Assembly: GCF_052857255.1 (NCBI RefSeq)
Contig: NC_135500.1
Coordinates: 159,395,189 to 159,459,188, forward strand
From: Amblyomma americanum
Taxonomy: Eukaryota > Arthropoda > Arachnida > Ixodida > Ixodidae
DNA length: 64,000 bases
Direction: 5' to 3'
The notes under the pieces are model-generated. The model was not told the DNA's origin. It ran no database searches and was given only the letters and a program-made list of their open reading frames with translations. Numbering within the stretch: position 1 is the stretch's first letter; each line of letters starts with the position of its first letter. The position numbers and the translations under genes are program-made. Of this stretch, positions 21,326-31,960 are shown piece after piece.

Positions 21326-22284
21326 CTACGGCATTTCCGCGGAATGAGGGCTGTAGTGGTAATGCAATAGAACTCAAATTGAAGTTAACTGAGCAAATTT
21401 GTTTCGTCTTGCTATTGTGTTCCTGCGCTGGGTTGAGCTAGAGGATAAATTTGCGAAAGGTCTACTTTTGGCGCGAGACCGCACTGCTTATTCCAACGGT
21501 ACCGCCGTCCCACCATGACACTGGCTAGTGCAATTTTTAAATTTTCCTTTAAATAGCGAAAGTTTTCATTAATATCCTGCTACCTGTGGCGGGCATGCAA
21601 TGAATGACAACCTTTTCGTTTAAGACTGAACTTCTGAAGTTGAATTCAGCCGACTGCTGTGCAGATTTTTTTTCTGGTGAAACACAGTATGTGTAGTCCA
21701 TAGGTAGAACACAATCAATCATTGAAAGCAAAATTAAGCATTTGCTTAGTACTCTTCCTCAATATGTTTGTTCACAGGATGGTATTGCACGTCGTTTATT
21801 TTAATTGAAGGTTATACTTTAAAAGCTATTGGCTAATAGTTTCTTCATGCGAAATGTTCACCACAAGCACATTTTCATGAGTGTTTTTCAGTAACCACAT
21901 GTACCCCTTGTCTGGCTTTGAATACTTAACCGAAGAGAAGCTAGTCTTGCAACTTTGCACAATTCTGAGCGGTGGTATCGTTATAGCAGTAGGAAAGGAC
22001 ATCGAAAGCAAGCTAAATGAGTATGTTCTAATCAAGTTGTAGTGAAGTATGAACACATTATTAAGAAAAATCTGCTAAGTAAATACAAAAACAATCAGTC
22101 AAAACGTGCCCAAAAATAAAAACCAGCAACATGTACAGATTACGATTGTGAATGATAAAAGTTTCTTCATCTCACTAACGAAAAACGAATATTAGAAACT
22201 TAGAAACCAAACTCATGATCGACTTCTGTTGTCAGCAACTAACATGTTGTCAACTAAATCCCCACAGTATAAACTTCTTCAACT
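21326..22284. other. Unassigned AT-rich DNA
   Basis: The minus-strand ORF 21826-22056 ends in a protein-like stretch (SKPDKGYMWLLKNTHENVL, then VVNISHEETISQ and a stop) and lies downstream of the 22.3 kb candidate exon on the same strand. It might be an alternative terminal exon, but the evidence is only composition. Confidence 0.3.
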
Positions 22285-22523
22285 TTACTGCCTTTTCATT
22301 TTCTCCAAGGACACCGTCATGAACTCAACGTTCGGCACCTCATTCAGATGACAGATGACTTGTAAAACACTCAAACTTCGACGTGCCGCTTCCAGAAAAG
22401 TAACACAGCGCCCATCGTTGTCAGGATCGTCGAATTTCTGCATCGAACGTTTGGAACACTTGGTGTCTAATTCTCGCATGTCCTCTCGAAAATTTTGAAG
22501 GAAGCTCCCTTCAATGTAAAAGC
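22285..22523 (-). CDS. Candidate terminal exon of an unidentified host gene
   Basis: On the minus strand a pyrimidine-containing stretch (gcctggcttttacattgaag) is a plausible splice acceptor. It is followed by about 75 codons open to a TAA at 22285-22287. The frame reads FREDMRELDTKCSKRSMQKF, then DDPDNDGRCVTFLEAARR, then SLSVLQVICHLNEVPNVEF and a basic end (LEKMKRQ). Charged and hydrophobic residues alternate as in a helical soluble protein, three Cys are present, and the opposite strand is not open over the same length. I do not recognise the family. No clear AATAAA follows closely. Chance remains possible, since an open frame of this length is not rare. Confidence 0.35.
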
Positions 22524-25243
22524 CAGGCAAGCATCAAAGGGAACCATTAAAAAAAGTTATTTCTGAAACATTCAAAGCGCGCATTGATACCTCGTGGAAA
22601 GTGGAGAAAATGGAATCTGCTAAGAATGGCCTAGACAACAACGGTTTAACGTGAAGTAGAAAAGGTAGTGTCAAGCGCTGTCTCTGGGTGGTCTTATTCA
22701 GCCACTATATAGTCCTAGCGTGGCACATGCACACAGGTTGGTGATTAGCAGTAACGAATCTTCATGCCTCTATATCGAGTCGTTGATTATTGAAAAAAAA
22801 GCACCGCTATCAAAGAGCTAAAAATTATTTTTATTTTCTGTTCGATGACCCCTCTCTGCTTTTATTGTTTAAAATTGTCAGTATCTGCTCTACAGGACGG
22901 GGTCTTATCAAGCTATTAAGTTCAGAGATGCTGATAAAATATTTCAGTCATGAAAAGGAGCGCTCGCCACATTTTTAACTCTTTACAAATACCAGCGCCG
23001 TTTGCGTGGGCAACAAGAGTAAAAACTCTTTTCTTCCTTGCGCAAGAAGACATCTAAAATCCATGCCGCACTCTTCCAGCTCTCAACACGAGGGGACCTT
23101 AAAGCAGTCGTTTACCCGGACGATGTACGAACCTGTCTTGAGGCCTTCTCTAAAGATAAGGAAACTGTGGTCGCATTGAGTGCGTAGCGCTAAACACTAA
23201 GCGGCACTACTATTTCATGGTTGCTCGTTCGGCTCTGGATATTTTGCATTAATACGGAACACCCCTTTGAAGAGGAGTGCCGGCGGGCGCGTCTCGGGAT
23301 ATTCTGTGCGTACCTTAAAAAAAACTTTACACGGGCTGCTTCGAACATCTCCCTCCTTTTTTCTTCTCTTCATGTTCTGTTTAAATCTTACGCAAATGGG
23401 CTTCGCAAGAGCAAGACGCAATTTTGCCGCGGGAGATGAGAGGAGAAGAACTTAAATGGAACACGAGAGGTCTGTCTGGTCGTCGGCCTGGCATGCTTGT
23501 AAGATATTGCCACGTTTGATGTATGGAAAAGGACATAAATGAGCTTGAAAATCCCCTTTTCCTCAGCTAATTAGTTGAGAGTTATTCTTCGGTTATCCAC
23601 ATCTTTGATCAGTGGATGTTTTTCTGTTCCGTCGGAAGAACGCGGGGGGTGAAAGATGACCGTAAGTCATTGAAATGTAAGCACACAGAATGACACCATT
23701 AGCTTGATTTTTTTCTATTTATTCCCGCATATGAACATCAACTCAGACAACGATTTTGTCAGATAATTCGTTCCTCCCTTGCTGACATCAATTCGTGCGG
23801 CACTCTAAATAGGTCTAAATACGTTTGCAAAAGTGCCTCGTTTACCTGTGCATTATCCATCCTTTTGAGTTTCCTAAATAGGCTTTTTTTGTACGCAAAT
23901 ACAAATGAGTACTTGTACAGATAGCTATCCGAGTTGTCTTAAACAGATCACTTTTTCCCCTAACGTCCAGCCGCATTCTGATTCATGTAGTGTAGCAATA
24001 TCGGATAGAAATATTTAAATTCTTCTGTGTTGCGGATTGGTACACCACGATGATGAATGGCGAGATGAAAGGAATCTCCTTTCATCGTCCGTATTCGCCC
24101 TGTACAGTCTGTTATGTCAAGCCAGCTTCTCTCTAGCAGTACTAGTGTTTGTGTTTTTCTCCTAAGATATAACTTACATATCTCGGGCAGCCTGAAGTGT
24201 TGGTTTTCTTATTTTGTGCTCAGACAAATTACTGTGTTTCTTAAGGTGTTTCGCAGAAGAAGAGCAGCTGGACTAGAGATGCGCAAGACTGAGAAAATAA
24301 TAGTCGAAAATTTTTGGCCGGTTAAGCATGCGCTCAGAAGCTGTTTTGTGTTGTGCATTTTATTCATCTCATGCTCCCGTGAATTTGCTTTGCATCAAAA
24401 ACACCCCTAACCAGTATCGAGGCACCGTGTATAGACACTAAAAGCGACATTACCGTCGTCATCGCATTTTTGGTGTCGGGCCGTAAATACGGGTTCCGAC
24501 ACTATCTAATGAAACAAGTACGGCGGCGATGGCGGCTGTGTTCGTGATGAGAAGGAAGGGCTAAAAAAAGAAACTTCCTTTCCAAGCGAATGTTAGAACA
24601 TTTGTTCAACACCGCACGTTTTCTCACAAAGCATGCCCTATTCTCTCATCTTTTTTCCTCCCGTTAGAGCTGAGGCTCTATAAGTTGAGATTTATTTTGG
24701 GTCTCTTTGTCCTGGGCACAAGAAATGGCCGCAAAAGTATATTTTTAGCAATCTGCCATCGTTCATCTCGCAACAAGAAAAGCTTGACAAGTTTTGCGAA
24801 TTCTTAACTCAGCGATATTTGAATGCTGAATTTTTGCGTTGCCACCTCCGCGCAAACTCTATTCGGTTTCCTTATTGTTTTGTTCTTGTCCGCCCATGAT
24901 TACAAACAGCCTAATTTTTTTCTCTCCTATGACCCCTAACAGGCACTATTTCTAGTCAAAACTGAATACTTCTTCTTTGTTTGTGCCTTCATTGAATCTT
25001 TCACATCCCATTTTGAAATAAATTACAGTACCGAACGCATCTAAACGAACGTCGACCGCGTCCGGCAGCACATCGAAAAATTAGTCCTCCGTTTGGCAGG
25101 CGTATTTCTTACATTAACTTCCACAAGAAACAGTGCCACTAGTTTTGACAGACACCGCAGGCATTCGCAGCTCTTACAACGTGCATCTGGGTGCAAACAT
25201 GTGGGTGCAAAGTTCGGCGAGTCGGTGCTGATTATTCAAGACA
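22524..25243. other. Unassigned AT-rich DNA
   Basis: About 2.7 kb without a recognised gene. A perfect 10-bp-arm palindrome at 24064-24086 is listed separately. ORFs at 23215-23455 overlap in antisense; the ORF at 24114-24410 (+) shows no motif. Confidence 0.5.
24064..24086. repeat. Perfect hairpin, 10-bp arms
   Basis: GATGAAAGGA, ATC, TCCTTTCATC. The loop is only three bases, so a tight hairpin is possible. No following T run marks it as an RNA terminator. Confidence 0.7.
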
Positions 25244-25343
25244 TCTAGCGCGAGCAGGAGGGACAAAGAAACAGGTGCACAACATAGACTAATAACGGCC
25301 TATGTTTTGTACCTGTTTCTTTGTCCCTCGTCCTGTTCACGCT
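25244..25343. mobile_element. Short foldback/hairpin element
   Basis: Arms 25244-25287 and 25300-25343 are near-perfect reverse complements (agcgcgagcaggagggacaa and gaaacaggtgcacaacatag against tagcgtgaacaggacgaggg, with acaaagaaacaggta and aaaacatag). The 12-base loop is actaataacggc. It lies just upstream of the LINE relic. Such compact palindromes occur as dispersed foldback MITEs; no ORF is inside. Confidence 0.75.
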
Positions 25344-25394
25344 ACATATCATGACTAATCTCGACGTTATTGAAACAGGAAGTAGTGTGAAGCT

Positions 25395-26948
25395 GTGGAA
25401 AATCCCAACTTTAAAGAAGGAAGAAGTAACGAAAGCCTTAGAAAATAATGCAAAGGGCGAAAGGAGCTGTTGGGAATAAGATAGCAACACATCTTCTCTA
25501 GAACTGTGAGGAGCTTGTGCTAGAGAAAGTAGCCACCCTGCGTGTACAATACTTTGTGAATTCGAGTGTACCAGAAGCGTGGACGAGTGCTACTATCATC
25601 TTAATTCAAAAGATTATGGACGCCAATCATTAAAAAATTAAGACTGATCTGGTTGCTGTCCGTTGTTTTCAAATTATTTGCTAATATAATCACTTATATA
25701 GTCAGGGCAACCTATGACGGCAGTTGAACCAAATGATCAGGCAGACTTTGATGACAGCTACTGAACGATGGACCATATTTACACCATTAATCAGATGGTA
25801 AACAAATTAGCCGAATGTAAGCAAACCCTCTATATAGCCTTCATGATGACGAGAAAGCATCTGGCACAGTCGAATTCTCAGAAGTCACCCAGACATTAGG
25901 GAATCAAGGGGTAGATGGGACCTATCTAAAAATATCGGATGATGTCTATAACTGGCTGCACGGCCACCATAGTGCTCTATAATGTCAGCAATGAAACTGC
26001 TATTAAGAAGGATGTCAGGCAGGGAGACAATATCTGGCCAGTGATAGTCACCGACTATTGACAGGAGTTCTCATTCGCGCAGTGCTAACCTTTTTTTGTT
26101 ATTCAGTGGCCTGGATTGGGAACAGTTGGGTATAAGAGTTGTTGGAGAATAATTCAGTTATCCACAAAGCGCCGATTTTATGCCTTTGCTAAGTCAATCA
26201 GGGGATGAATATGAATTGTACAGCAAGCATTATCAATGAATTAGGCAGTCGGGGCAAAGCCATGCGTGTAAAATTTAATATCCAGAAAACCAAGAAAACC
26301 AAACTAACGTTCAACTGTAGCAGAAGGGAACAGCAGTTAAAGATTGGTAGCGAGGCGCATGAAGTGGTAAAGAAAACCATCTACTTAAGTGCTGGTAGTG
26401 ACCACTAATCTGGATTACGACACTGAACCAACTGGAAGAATAACAATGGGCTAGATCCCATTTGGTAGGTTCTCTCAGATTATAAATGGCAGTTTACCAG
26501 TATTCCTCAAAACAAAAGTATATAAGGGCTGCATCTTGCTGTTACTCATTTAGGGAGCAGAAACTTAGGGGATAACGAAAAGGGTTGAGCTCGAAATGAG
26601 TAAAACGATGTAGCTGCGAATAGGAAAGTGATAGGTGTAACAGTAAGAGACAGGCAGAGAGTTGAGCGGATCAGGGAACAAACGCTGGGCTACTAAAAAT
26701 GCTTTAGTCGAAATCAAGCAGAAGAAATGGGCTCGATAAGGGCACCCATTACTATGTAGTAGGTGGGCAACGAACTGCATACCAAGAAAATGAAAGCAAA
26801 GCAGGTGGCGGCGGAAAGGTACGTGCACGAATGAGATAAAGAACTTTGGGCTGTACGTGGCAGCACCTTGCACAGAGTAGGGTAAATTTTAGAGCCACGG
26901 AAAAGGGCTTTTTCCTTCAGTGGATGTAGTTAGGCTGCTTGTGATGAT
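25395..26948 (+). pseudogene. Ruined RTE-type LINE, RT domain to 3' end
   Basis: Segments translate, in shifting frames, into the same protein as the LINE at 37.8-40.5 kb. An EEVTKALEN-like piece near 25425 matches EDEVKKALEA, and VPEAWTSATIILIQK near 25570 matches VPEAWKNGNIILIHK. The frame at 26205-26408 contains INELGSRGKAMRVKFNIQKT, matching INELDRQSRSMGLKINMQKT. The final ..FLQWM-like end before 26930 matches FALQWV and its stop. Many stops and frameshifts, including a disrupted RT catalytic region, show it is old and dead. The endonuclease part is absent (5' truncation). Residual tail bases (gatgatg) precede a SINE. Confidence 0.85.
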
Positions 26949-26950
26949 GT

Positions 26951-27171
26951 GGGGGTTTATCGTTCAAAGAGCGACTCAGACCATGAGCGATGCCGTACTG
27001 TATCTCTTCAGCTAATTCCGGTCCCTCGGGCTCTTTAACGCGCACTGACACTGCACCGTACACTGGTCTCTAGAGTTTTACTTCCATCGAAATGCTACTG
27101 CCGTGGCCCAGATCGAACCCGCGCATTTCGGGTCAGCAGCTGGTAACCATAAACATCGAGCCGCTGCGGTG
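26951..27171 (-). mobile_element. tRNA-derived SINE, family B
   Basis: On the minus strand it runs from a degraded tRNA-like head (A-box region near 27145-27170, B box gggttcgatctggg near 27110-27123) through cagtgtcagtgcgcgttaaag to the family's 3' end (gagtcgctctttgaacg, then ataaaccccc). It matches 50663-50911 in order and content. It sits tail to tail against the LINE relic on the opposite strand. Divergence is moderate and no intact target-site duplication was seen. Confidence 0.75.
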
Positions 27172-27616
27172 TTTGTGTATGGCAGGCTTCGTGCATCCAG
27201 CTCTTGGATGCACCAAAGTGTGCGTGCACTTTTTGGGTTCTAAAGCTACGATTTCTAAGAGCAGTTTCTATGGTACAACATGTGAAATGTAGTTGAAAAG
27301 GCAATGTATCTTTTTCAAAACATTTATTAGTAGTCATGGGGCATTGTTTCCGCATTCACGTTGAATACGGAAAACATGCACAACCCTAGCACATCAAGAA
27401 AGTCTTAGCTCGAATTTCCCCGTTGGGCGCAAACCAAGATGCGGCTGAGGTATTTATGTATTTATTTGAAAGTCAATCCCACCTGTGATTGTAACAGAAA
27501 GGCCATAAGTTGCCGAATCCTGATTAAAATTACAGAGGCACCTAACAAATTCTTATGATGTGTAAATGTGAGATTCCTTGTCGCTAAGTGAGTCGTTGAG
27601 TTGTTGTCCCGAGCTT
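27172..27616. other. Unassigned DNA
   Basis: Antisense-overlapping ORFs at 27092-27292 (+) and 27095-27355 (-) partly cover the SINE. Nothing else recognised. Confidence 0.5.
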
Positions 27617-27633
27617 GGGGGGGGGGGGGGGGG
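27617..27633. repeat. G17 homopolymer
   Basis: Seventeen consecutive G residues. On the opposite strand it would encode a Pro run inside a 196-codon ORF (27553-28143), part of which is therefore low complexity. Confidence 0.95.
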
Positions 27634-28268
27634 TGGCGTTGTTTTGCTGCAGCAGCTGCCTTTGATGATCGCATTCTTCGTCGGCAGCAAACTACATCCT
27701 CCGGCTACCTTTTGCTGTCTCGCCTGATGATACAGATGCGAGCCGTTCAATTTAGACGATGAAGGTTCAACAGCGCTGTAACCGCACTCTGCGAAAGGTG
27801 AAGGCCAACTAACACTGATGGTGAGGACTTTCCGTTTTTTGTTATCTCTATCGGAGTTTACACAAATACAACAGTGGCGCATCCTATTTTCTAGTGTATC
27901 TAGCGGAGGCGACAGGCCACTGTTTACATGCACACTTCCAGTCAGGCGGAACAGTGGCCTCTCACGCCGTGCATGCGGCAGAGGGGGCCAGCTGGTTCCA
28001 TCTTGAGCCTGGTATGTTTTGTTATCATAGTGATAACTATGATATTGTGTTGCATTGTGTTGCGACTTCAGGTAGGAGGAGGGTCGCCCTCTAATCTGTT
28101 TCAACTCACTGCTGAAGTTAGCACTAGACGTGCTAGTTACCACGTCTTAGCTGTATTCTGATGTACTACACCACCGACAATGCTGTGCTCCGAAGAAAGC
28201 GCCCTTCTAACTCAAAAAGCCTCTTTTAAAACGCAAAAAGCCTCTTTGTGCAGCCTTAGGCAAAACAC
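27634..28268 (-). other. Open stretch without a recognised gene
   Basis: The longest non-LINE ORF on the minus strand (27553-28143, 196 codons) contains a Cys cluster (RHCCICVNSDRDNKKRK) and then Ser/Pro-rich low complexity. A perfect 11-bp inverted repeat (aggccactgtt at 27914-27924, aacagtggcct at 27950-27960) lies within. The length is close to what chance gives in 64 kb, and three shorter ORFs are open on the other strand. Not called as a gene. Confidence 0.2.
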
Positions 28269-28346
28269 CCTGTATAGACAGGGAATGAAAAACTGTATTT
28301 CGGCACTATTCTCATTTATGACACGAACATACTATGTCTATACAGG
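28269..28346. repeat. Inverted repeat, 12-bp perfect arms, 54-bp spacer
   Basis: CCTGTATAGACA at 28269-28280 and TGTCTATACAGG at 28335-28346. It could form a stem-loop or be the ends of a tiny insertion; no target duplication was noticed. Confidence 0.6.
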
Positions 28347-28780
28347 TAGGTGGTGGCAGTTCTCTGCATAGTTTAGGCAAGGAATATATTTGTCAACTGC
28401 ACCATGAGCCATAATTACGTTCCTGCAAATGATTAATATTACAGTGTATATTCTTGGTTTCGTTATCGGCATACGTTGAACTATATTAGAGGATCATTTT
28501 ATATTCTAGTTTCATGCAATCATTGTTGTGTGTTGTGTTAGATTTTATTGCACATAGGCAACTATGACCACCATACTACTGGCTTAATGTGTAGGAACAT
28601 TTCATTGGCACATTTCAATATATTCCTAAAATGAGAACGCTATACTGCGGGCCAATTTGACAAAACGCTGAGCGCTGGGGATGTGAAAATAATACATTGC
28701 GTAAAAATTTGCTGCGCTTTAACTACAGCTGAACCTGGATAGCGAGCGAAAGCTCTAGTTTATCGAGAAAGTAGACGCGG
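28347..28780. other. Unassigned AT-rich DNA
   Basis: No ORF of 60 codons and no repeat recognised. Confidence 0.5.
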
Positions 28781-28906
28781 CTTGGCGTCTGTAACGTTGA
28801 GTGCGTTCCGCACACTGGATAGGCAGCGCGCCCACCGTGCCACCCTGGCAGGTGGCAGTATCTTGGCGTCTGTAACGTTGGGAGCGTTCCGCACACTGGA
28901 TAGGCA
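28781..28906. repeat. 45-bp direct repeat, two copies, period 81
   Basis: 28781-28825 and 28862-28906 share 43 of 45 bases (cttggcgtctgtaacgttg, then cgttccgcacactggatagg). The 36-bp spacer holds a near-hairpin (ccaccgtgccaccctggcag). A SINE head follows directly. Confidence 0.8.
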
Positions 28907-29025
28907 CCCGCCGTGGTGGCTCAGTGGTTAAATCGCTCGTCTACTAAGCCTTAGTACACGTGTTCGCACCCGAGTGCGGCGGGCGCGTTTCGATGGAGGT
29001 GAAACGCAACTGAGGGCACTTCAGT
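28907..29025 (+). mobile_element. SINE head (tRNA-like part), 3'-incomplete
   Basis: Begins cccgccgtggtggc with an A box (tggctcagtggtt) and a degraded B box (gtgttcgcacccg), followed by gcgtttcgatggaggtgaaacgcaa as in the tick tRNA-derived SINEs. The body that should follow is replaced by other sequence, so the copy is broken. Confidence 0.65.
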
Positions 29026-30619
29026 CTGCTTAGGAGGAGGAATGCAAAAGCATGTAAGGAGACGTCTTCGATGAAAGAAAAGGGCGCCGTAGCTCTCAGA
29101 ACCCATCTCGGTGGACACATCAACCTCGCGAAAGCATGATCTCTCGCTCTGGGAAGGTCAAATTTAGCGACACGTGAAGAGTGGCTTTTCCAAGTGTCGT
29201 GAAACTTTGGCTTCAGAATAGTATTTTTCTGTATTCTCTCAAATTAAAAATCGACCTCAAGCTACCCAAGAAATTCTCATTCTGTTATCAACTCCAAATC
29301 TAAAAGCTCTACGACTCGTTCATGCTACGGAAAAGAAACCACTAACAGCTGCTTTCAGTAAACAGAAGACATTCTTCTCAACTTTGTTATAATTTTCTTC
29401 TCTTTGTTCCTAGTGTGCAAAACATTTAACGGGCTTTCTGAATACTTTTTATTCCTATCACTTTCACAGCATTTGAGCGTGTTTACTGGAAGGTAAGCGC
29501 CGCGTGATATTTTCATTAAACAATTAAGTTCTACAGACACACAGACAGCGATGCTGGGCTAGGTGTCTTCTTCCTTAAATTATATCGTACATATTTTTTC
29601 TACGAGGTTAGCGGTGGAGACCACTTTTCTACGTGTTCTCGCTTGCATAAGCATGCTTCTCTATTACCCATGCATTCGCAGAATGGTACTCGTTGTGCCA
29701 ATAAAACTGTCCTGAAACCACAATAAAACCTATCCTTGTTCTGTTTTTCTACAACAAAGTCAACGAGTGAAACTCACTCTACAGGGTTTTTTTTTTTTTA
29801 GAGGGCCTGAAACATGCCCCTCAACGTGGAAAGGAAAGTGAGCTCCGCCCGTTCCCATTTTGGGAGAGAAAATGTGGGTATTGAATTTATACAATAAAAA
29901 AAATTATTCCAGAACCACAAAAGGCGAAAGCATTAATACGCCGAAAATTTCTCGGCGTTTTGGTAATTCCATGGAAAATCTGCAAATCAAAAAAGCAATG
30001 AGAAAGTTTCGTATGGCGGACATTGCTCTTACGCGTATACATTTGAGTCAGTGTCCGTCTTCGGTAGCAGCAATCGGGAGTGCTGCTGGACACCGAGTCC
30101 AATCGCCTAGCGTGACAAAATACCGACGGCTGTGCGGTAAGCTTTCATTGCACAAAAACCAGCGTAATCAAGTATGACGAGAACTATTGCAGTGGTTTTG
30201 CAGTGGTTAGAAGCTAAGAGAACTTCCTGCTTCTATCAAGATTGAGGCTGAGTTTGCAACCAAAATTATCCTAGATTTCTCCTAACTATGCCTGCCCAGG
30301 GCTGATAGCGCAGGAGTTTAATTCATATTCTGGGTGGCAATAGCCGAAAGTAATTTGCAATAGAGAACGATCTATCATTGTTCGGCGGAATTCCAGTAGT
30401 CTGTGCGATACCTATAAATGCGATACATGTGATCACTACCGGCCCTTTTTGAATATTGTTACTAAAGAGCCGAGGCAGAAATTTTCTTCATCTAGGAATG
30501 GTTTGCTCAAAGCACGGCGTACTTGATAAGTCCGGCTCAAAAGGAGGATAGATGAGCCCTTCAAAGGCATTGCAATTCATGGCTCTTCGGAAATATAGAG
30601 AGAGAAAACTTATTGCACG
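29026..30619. other. Unassigned AT-rich DNA with poly(A)-signal-like motifs
   Basis: Two AATAAA motifs near 29699 and 29722 (ccaataaaactgtcctgaaa, then ccacaataaaacc) look like the 3' end of a retroelement or transcript. ORFs at 29860-30177 (+) and 29887-30102 (-) are antisense to each other with no family match. Confidence 0.35.
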
Positions 30620-30992
30620 ACCAAGGTACAGGTTATGGGCTCAAGTGAGTGAGTTGAGCCTGGAGCTCAGCGAGGTAAGGTATCGTAGAACTCGTGGGTG
30701 ATATGGCAACGAGCAGAGGCCATTGTGTTGGACGTAGCACAGCTGGAGGAGGTGCCCAGCTCTCCAAGATAGAGGGATCGTAGGAAGTGGGAAGGGCGAG
30801 GGTAAATTTTTTGTTGCTGGCAGCACTATTACTAAGTATACCGTGCGGACAGACCCAATACGTGTTCGTATGGTCAGGGCAGGCGCCACATACCCGACTG
30901 CAGTGGAGAACCAGGACACTTGAGGTGGTTGCAGGTGGTTGTAGAGGGTCATATCGTAAGAATGCTTGTTTGCCCTTGCCAAATTCATGCAA
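30610..30992 (-). pseudogene. Decayed non-LTR retrotransposon 3' end
   Basis: Two overlapping minus-strand frames (30633-30992 and 30641-30988) run through this stretch. One reads ACPDHTNTYWVCPHG and then SYDPSILESWAPP, resembling the tick LINE C-terminal pattern of Cys..His/Trp-Cys followed by an S.E.WE.LL segment, with frameshifts. Downstream on the minus strand gtgcaataagttttctctc resembles a retroelement AATAAAG(T)n terminus. The match is by pattern memory and could be coincidence. Confidence 0.3.
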
Positions 30993-31523
30993 TTTGCAGT
31001 GACTACGATGTAAGAAAATGAGTGGTGGGTTGCTGCGGGTTCGCGGTTGTTGTTTGTTGTTCTAGTCCGTATCCTGATTGTGTTAGGCGCATGGCGCCTG
31101 GATCTTTGTGGTTGTAAGATGAGTGGTTCTGCAGTAACAGTCTGAGGATGATTCTTTCAAGGGCTGGCTCGGGTTTTATCTGCCCAACTAATCGTACTTT
31201 TTTCAGATGTTTAGAACCAATTTGTGAGCTGTCCTTTATTTTAGAGGAAAAATAAACATTTAATTTTCAGAAATTGTGCGGGAGCAAAGTAAATAAACGA
31301 ATGCCGACTAGACACGCGGCCATGTGGTGTATGAGCGTTTTCAAAGGAGACAAAATTAAGCTTGAATGTAATTTATTTATGGTCGATAGCGTTCATGCAG
31401 ACCGCTCGAGATTTCGTGAACATTTTTCATCCTGGCGATTCTGACTTCCACGAAAGTTAGCGCACTCGGTCCTAACTGAAGACAACACAGGAAGAGCTAT
31501 GTTCTAGACAGGTTTCGAACGTC
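30993..31523. other. Unassigned DNA
   Basis: G/T-rich at 31020-31160, then AT-rich. No ORF of note, no repeat recognised. Confidence 0.5.
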
Positions 31524-31960
31524 TTATTTCGGCCTTCTTTTCCCCATCAATCTTCCCCAAAAGCACCGGTACAGCGCAGTCCGCAGAGGCCCCCTCTCGC
31601 AGCTGCACAGCAACGGTCGCTTCAAATAACAGGGCGCATGGCGCCGATCCCCACGACTCCCCATTGAATCACAGGCCATGAGCGTCATGGCTTTCGGGCT
31701 GGCTTTTTCGCAAAGAGTGCCGGGAGTGTTTGGGGGCTTTCGTTCCAGTTTCTTCACCGTTTCTTGTCTTTTTCCTTGACCATCATTCTTTGGCTGTCGC
31801 ATATGGGCACTGTTTATAGGTTTCTGTATTCTTTGCAATACGGTGCGAAGGCGCAGAAACCGTGCCGCCCTACGTCTTTCTCGTTCGTCACTCGCACTTC
31901 CCCATTGACAAAACTACCACGTCTTTCTCTCGAAACTTCGCCCTCAGAGCTAACGCTCTA
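31524..31960. other. GC-richer block of unknown nature
   Basis: G+C is visibly higher than in the flanks. The minus strand has a 104-codon Arg/Lys-rich ORF (31524-31838) and the plus strand a short ORF (31764-31961). It may be an uncatalogued repeat. No domain recognised. Confidence 0.3.

Noticed and set aside
27553..28143. 196-codon minus-strand ORF with a CC.C cluster
   Set aside because: Length is within chance for 64 kb of six-frame sequence, part encodes a Pro run from a G17 tract, several plus-strand ORFs overlap, and no family or splice context supports it.
29695..29735. Two AATAAA motifs as the end of a host gene
   Set aside because: No coding exon or transcript body was found upstream; AATAAA is common in AT-rich DNA.
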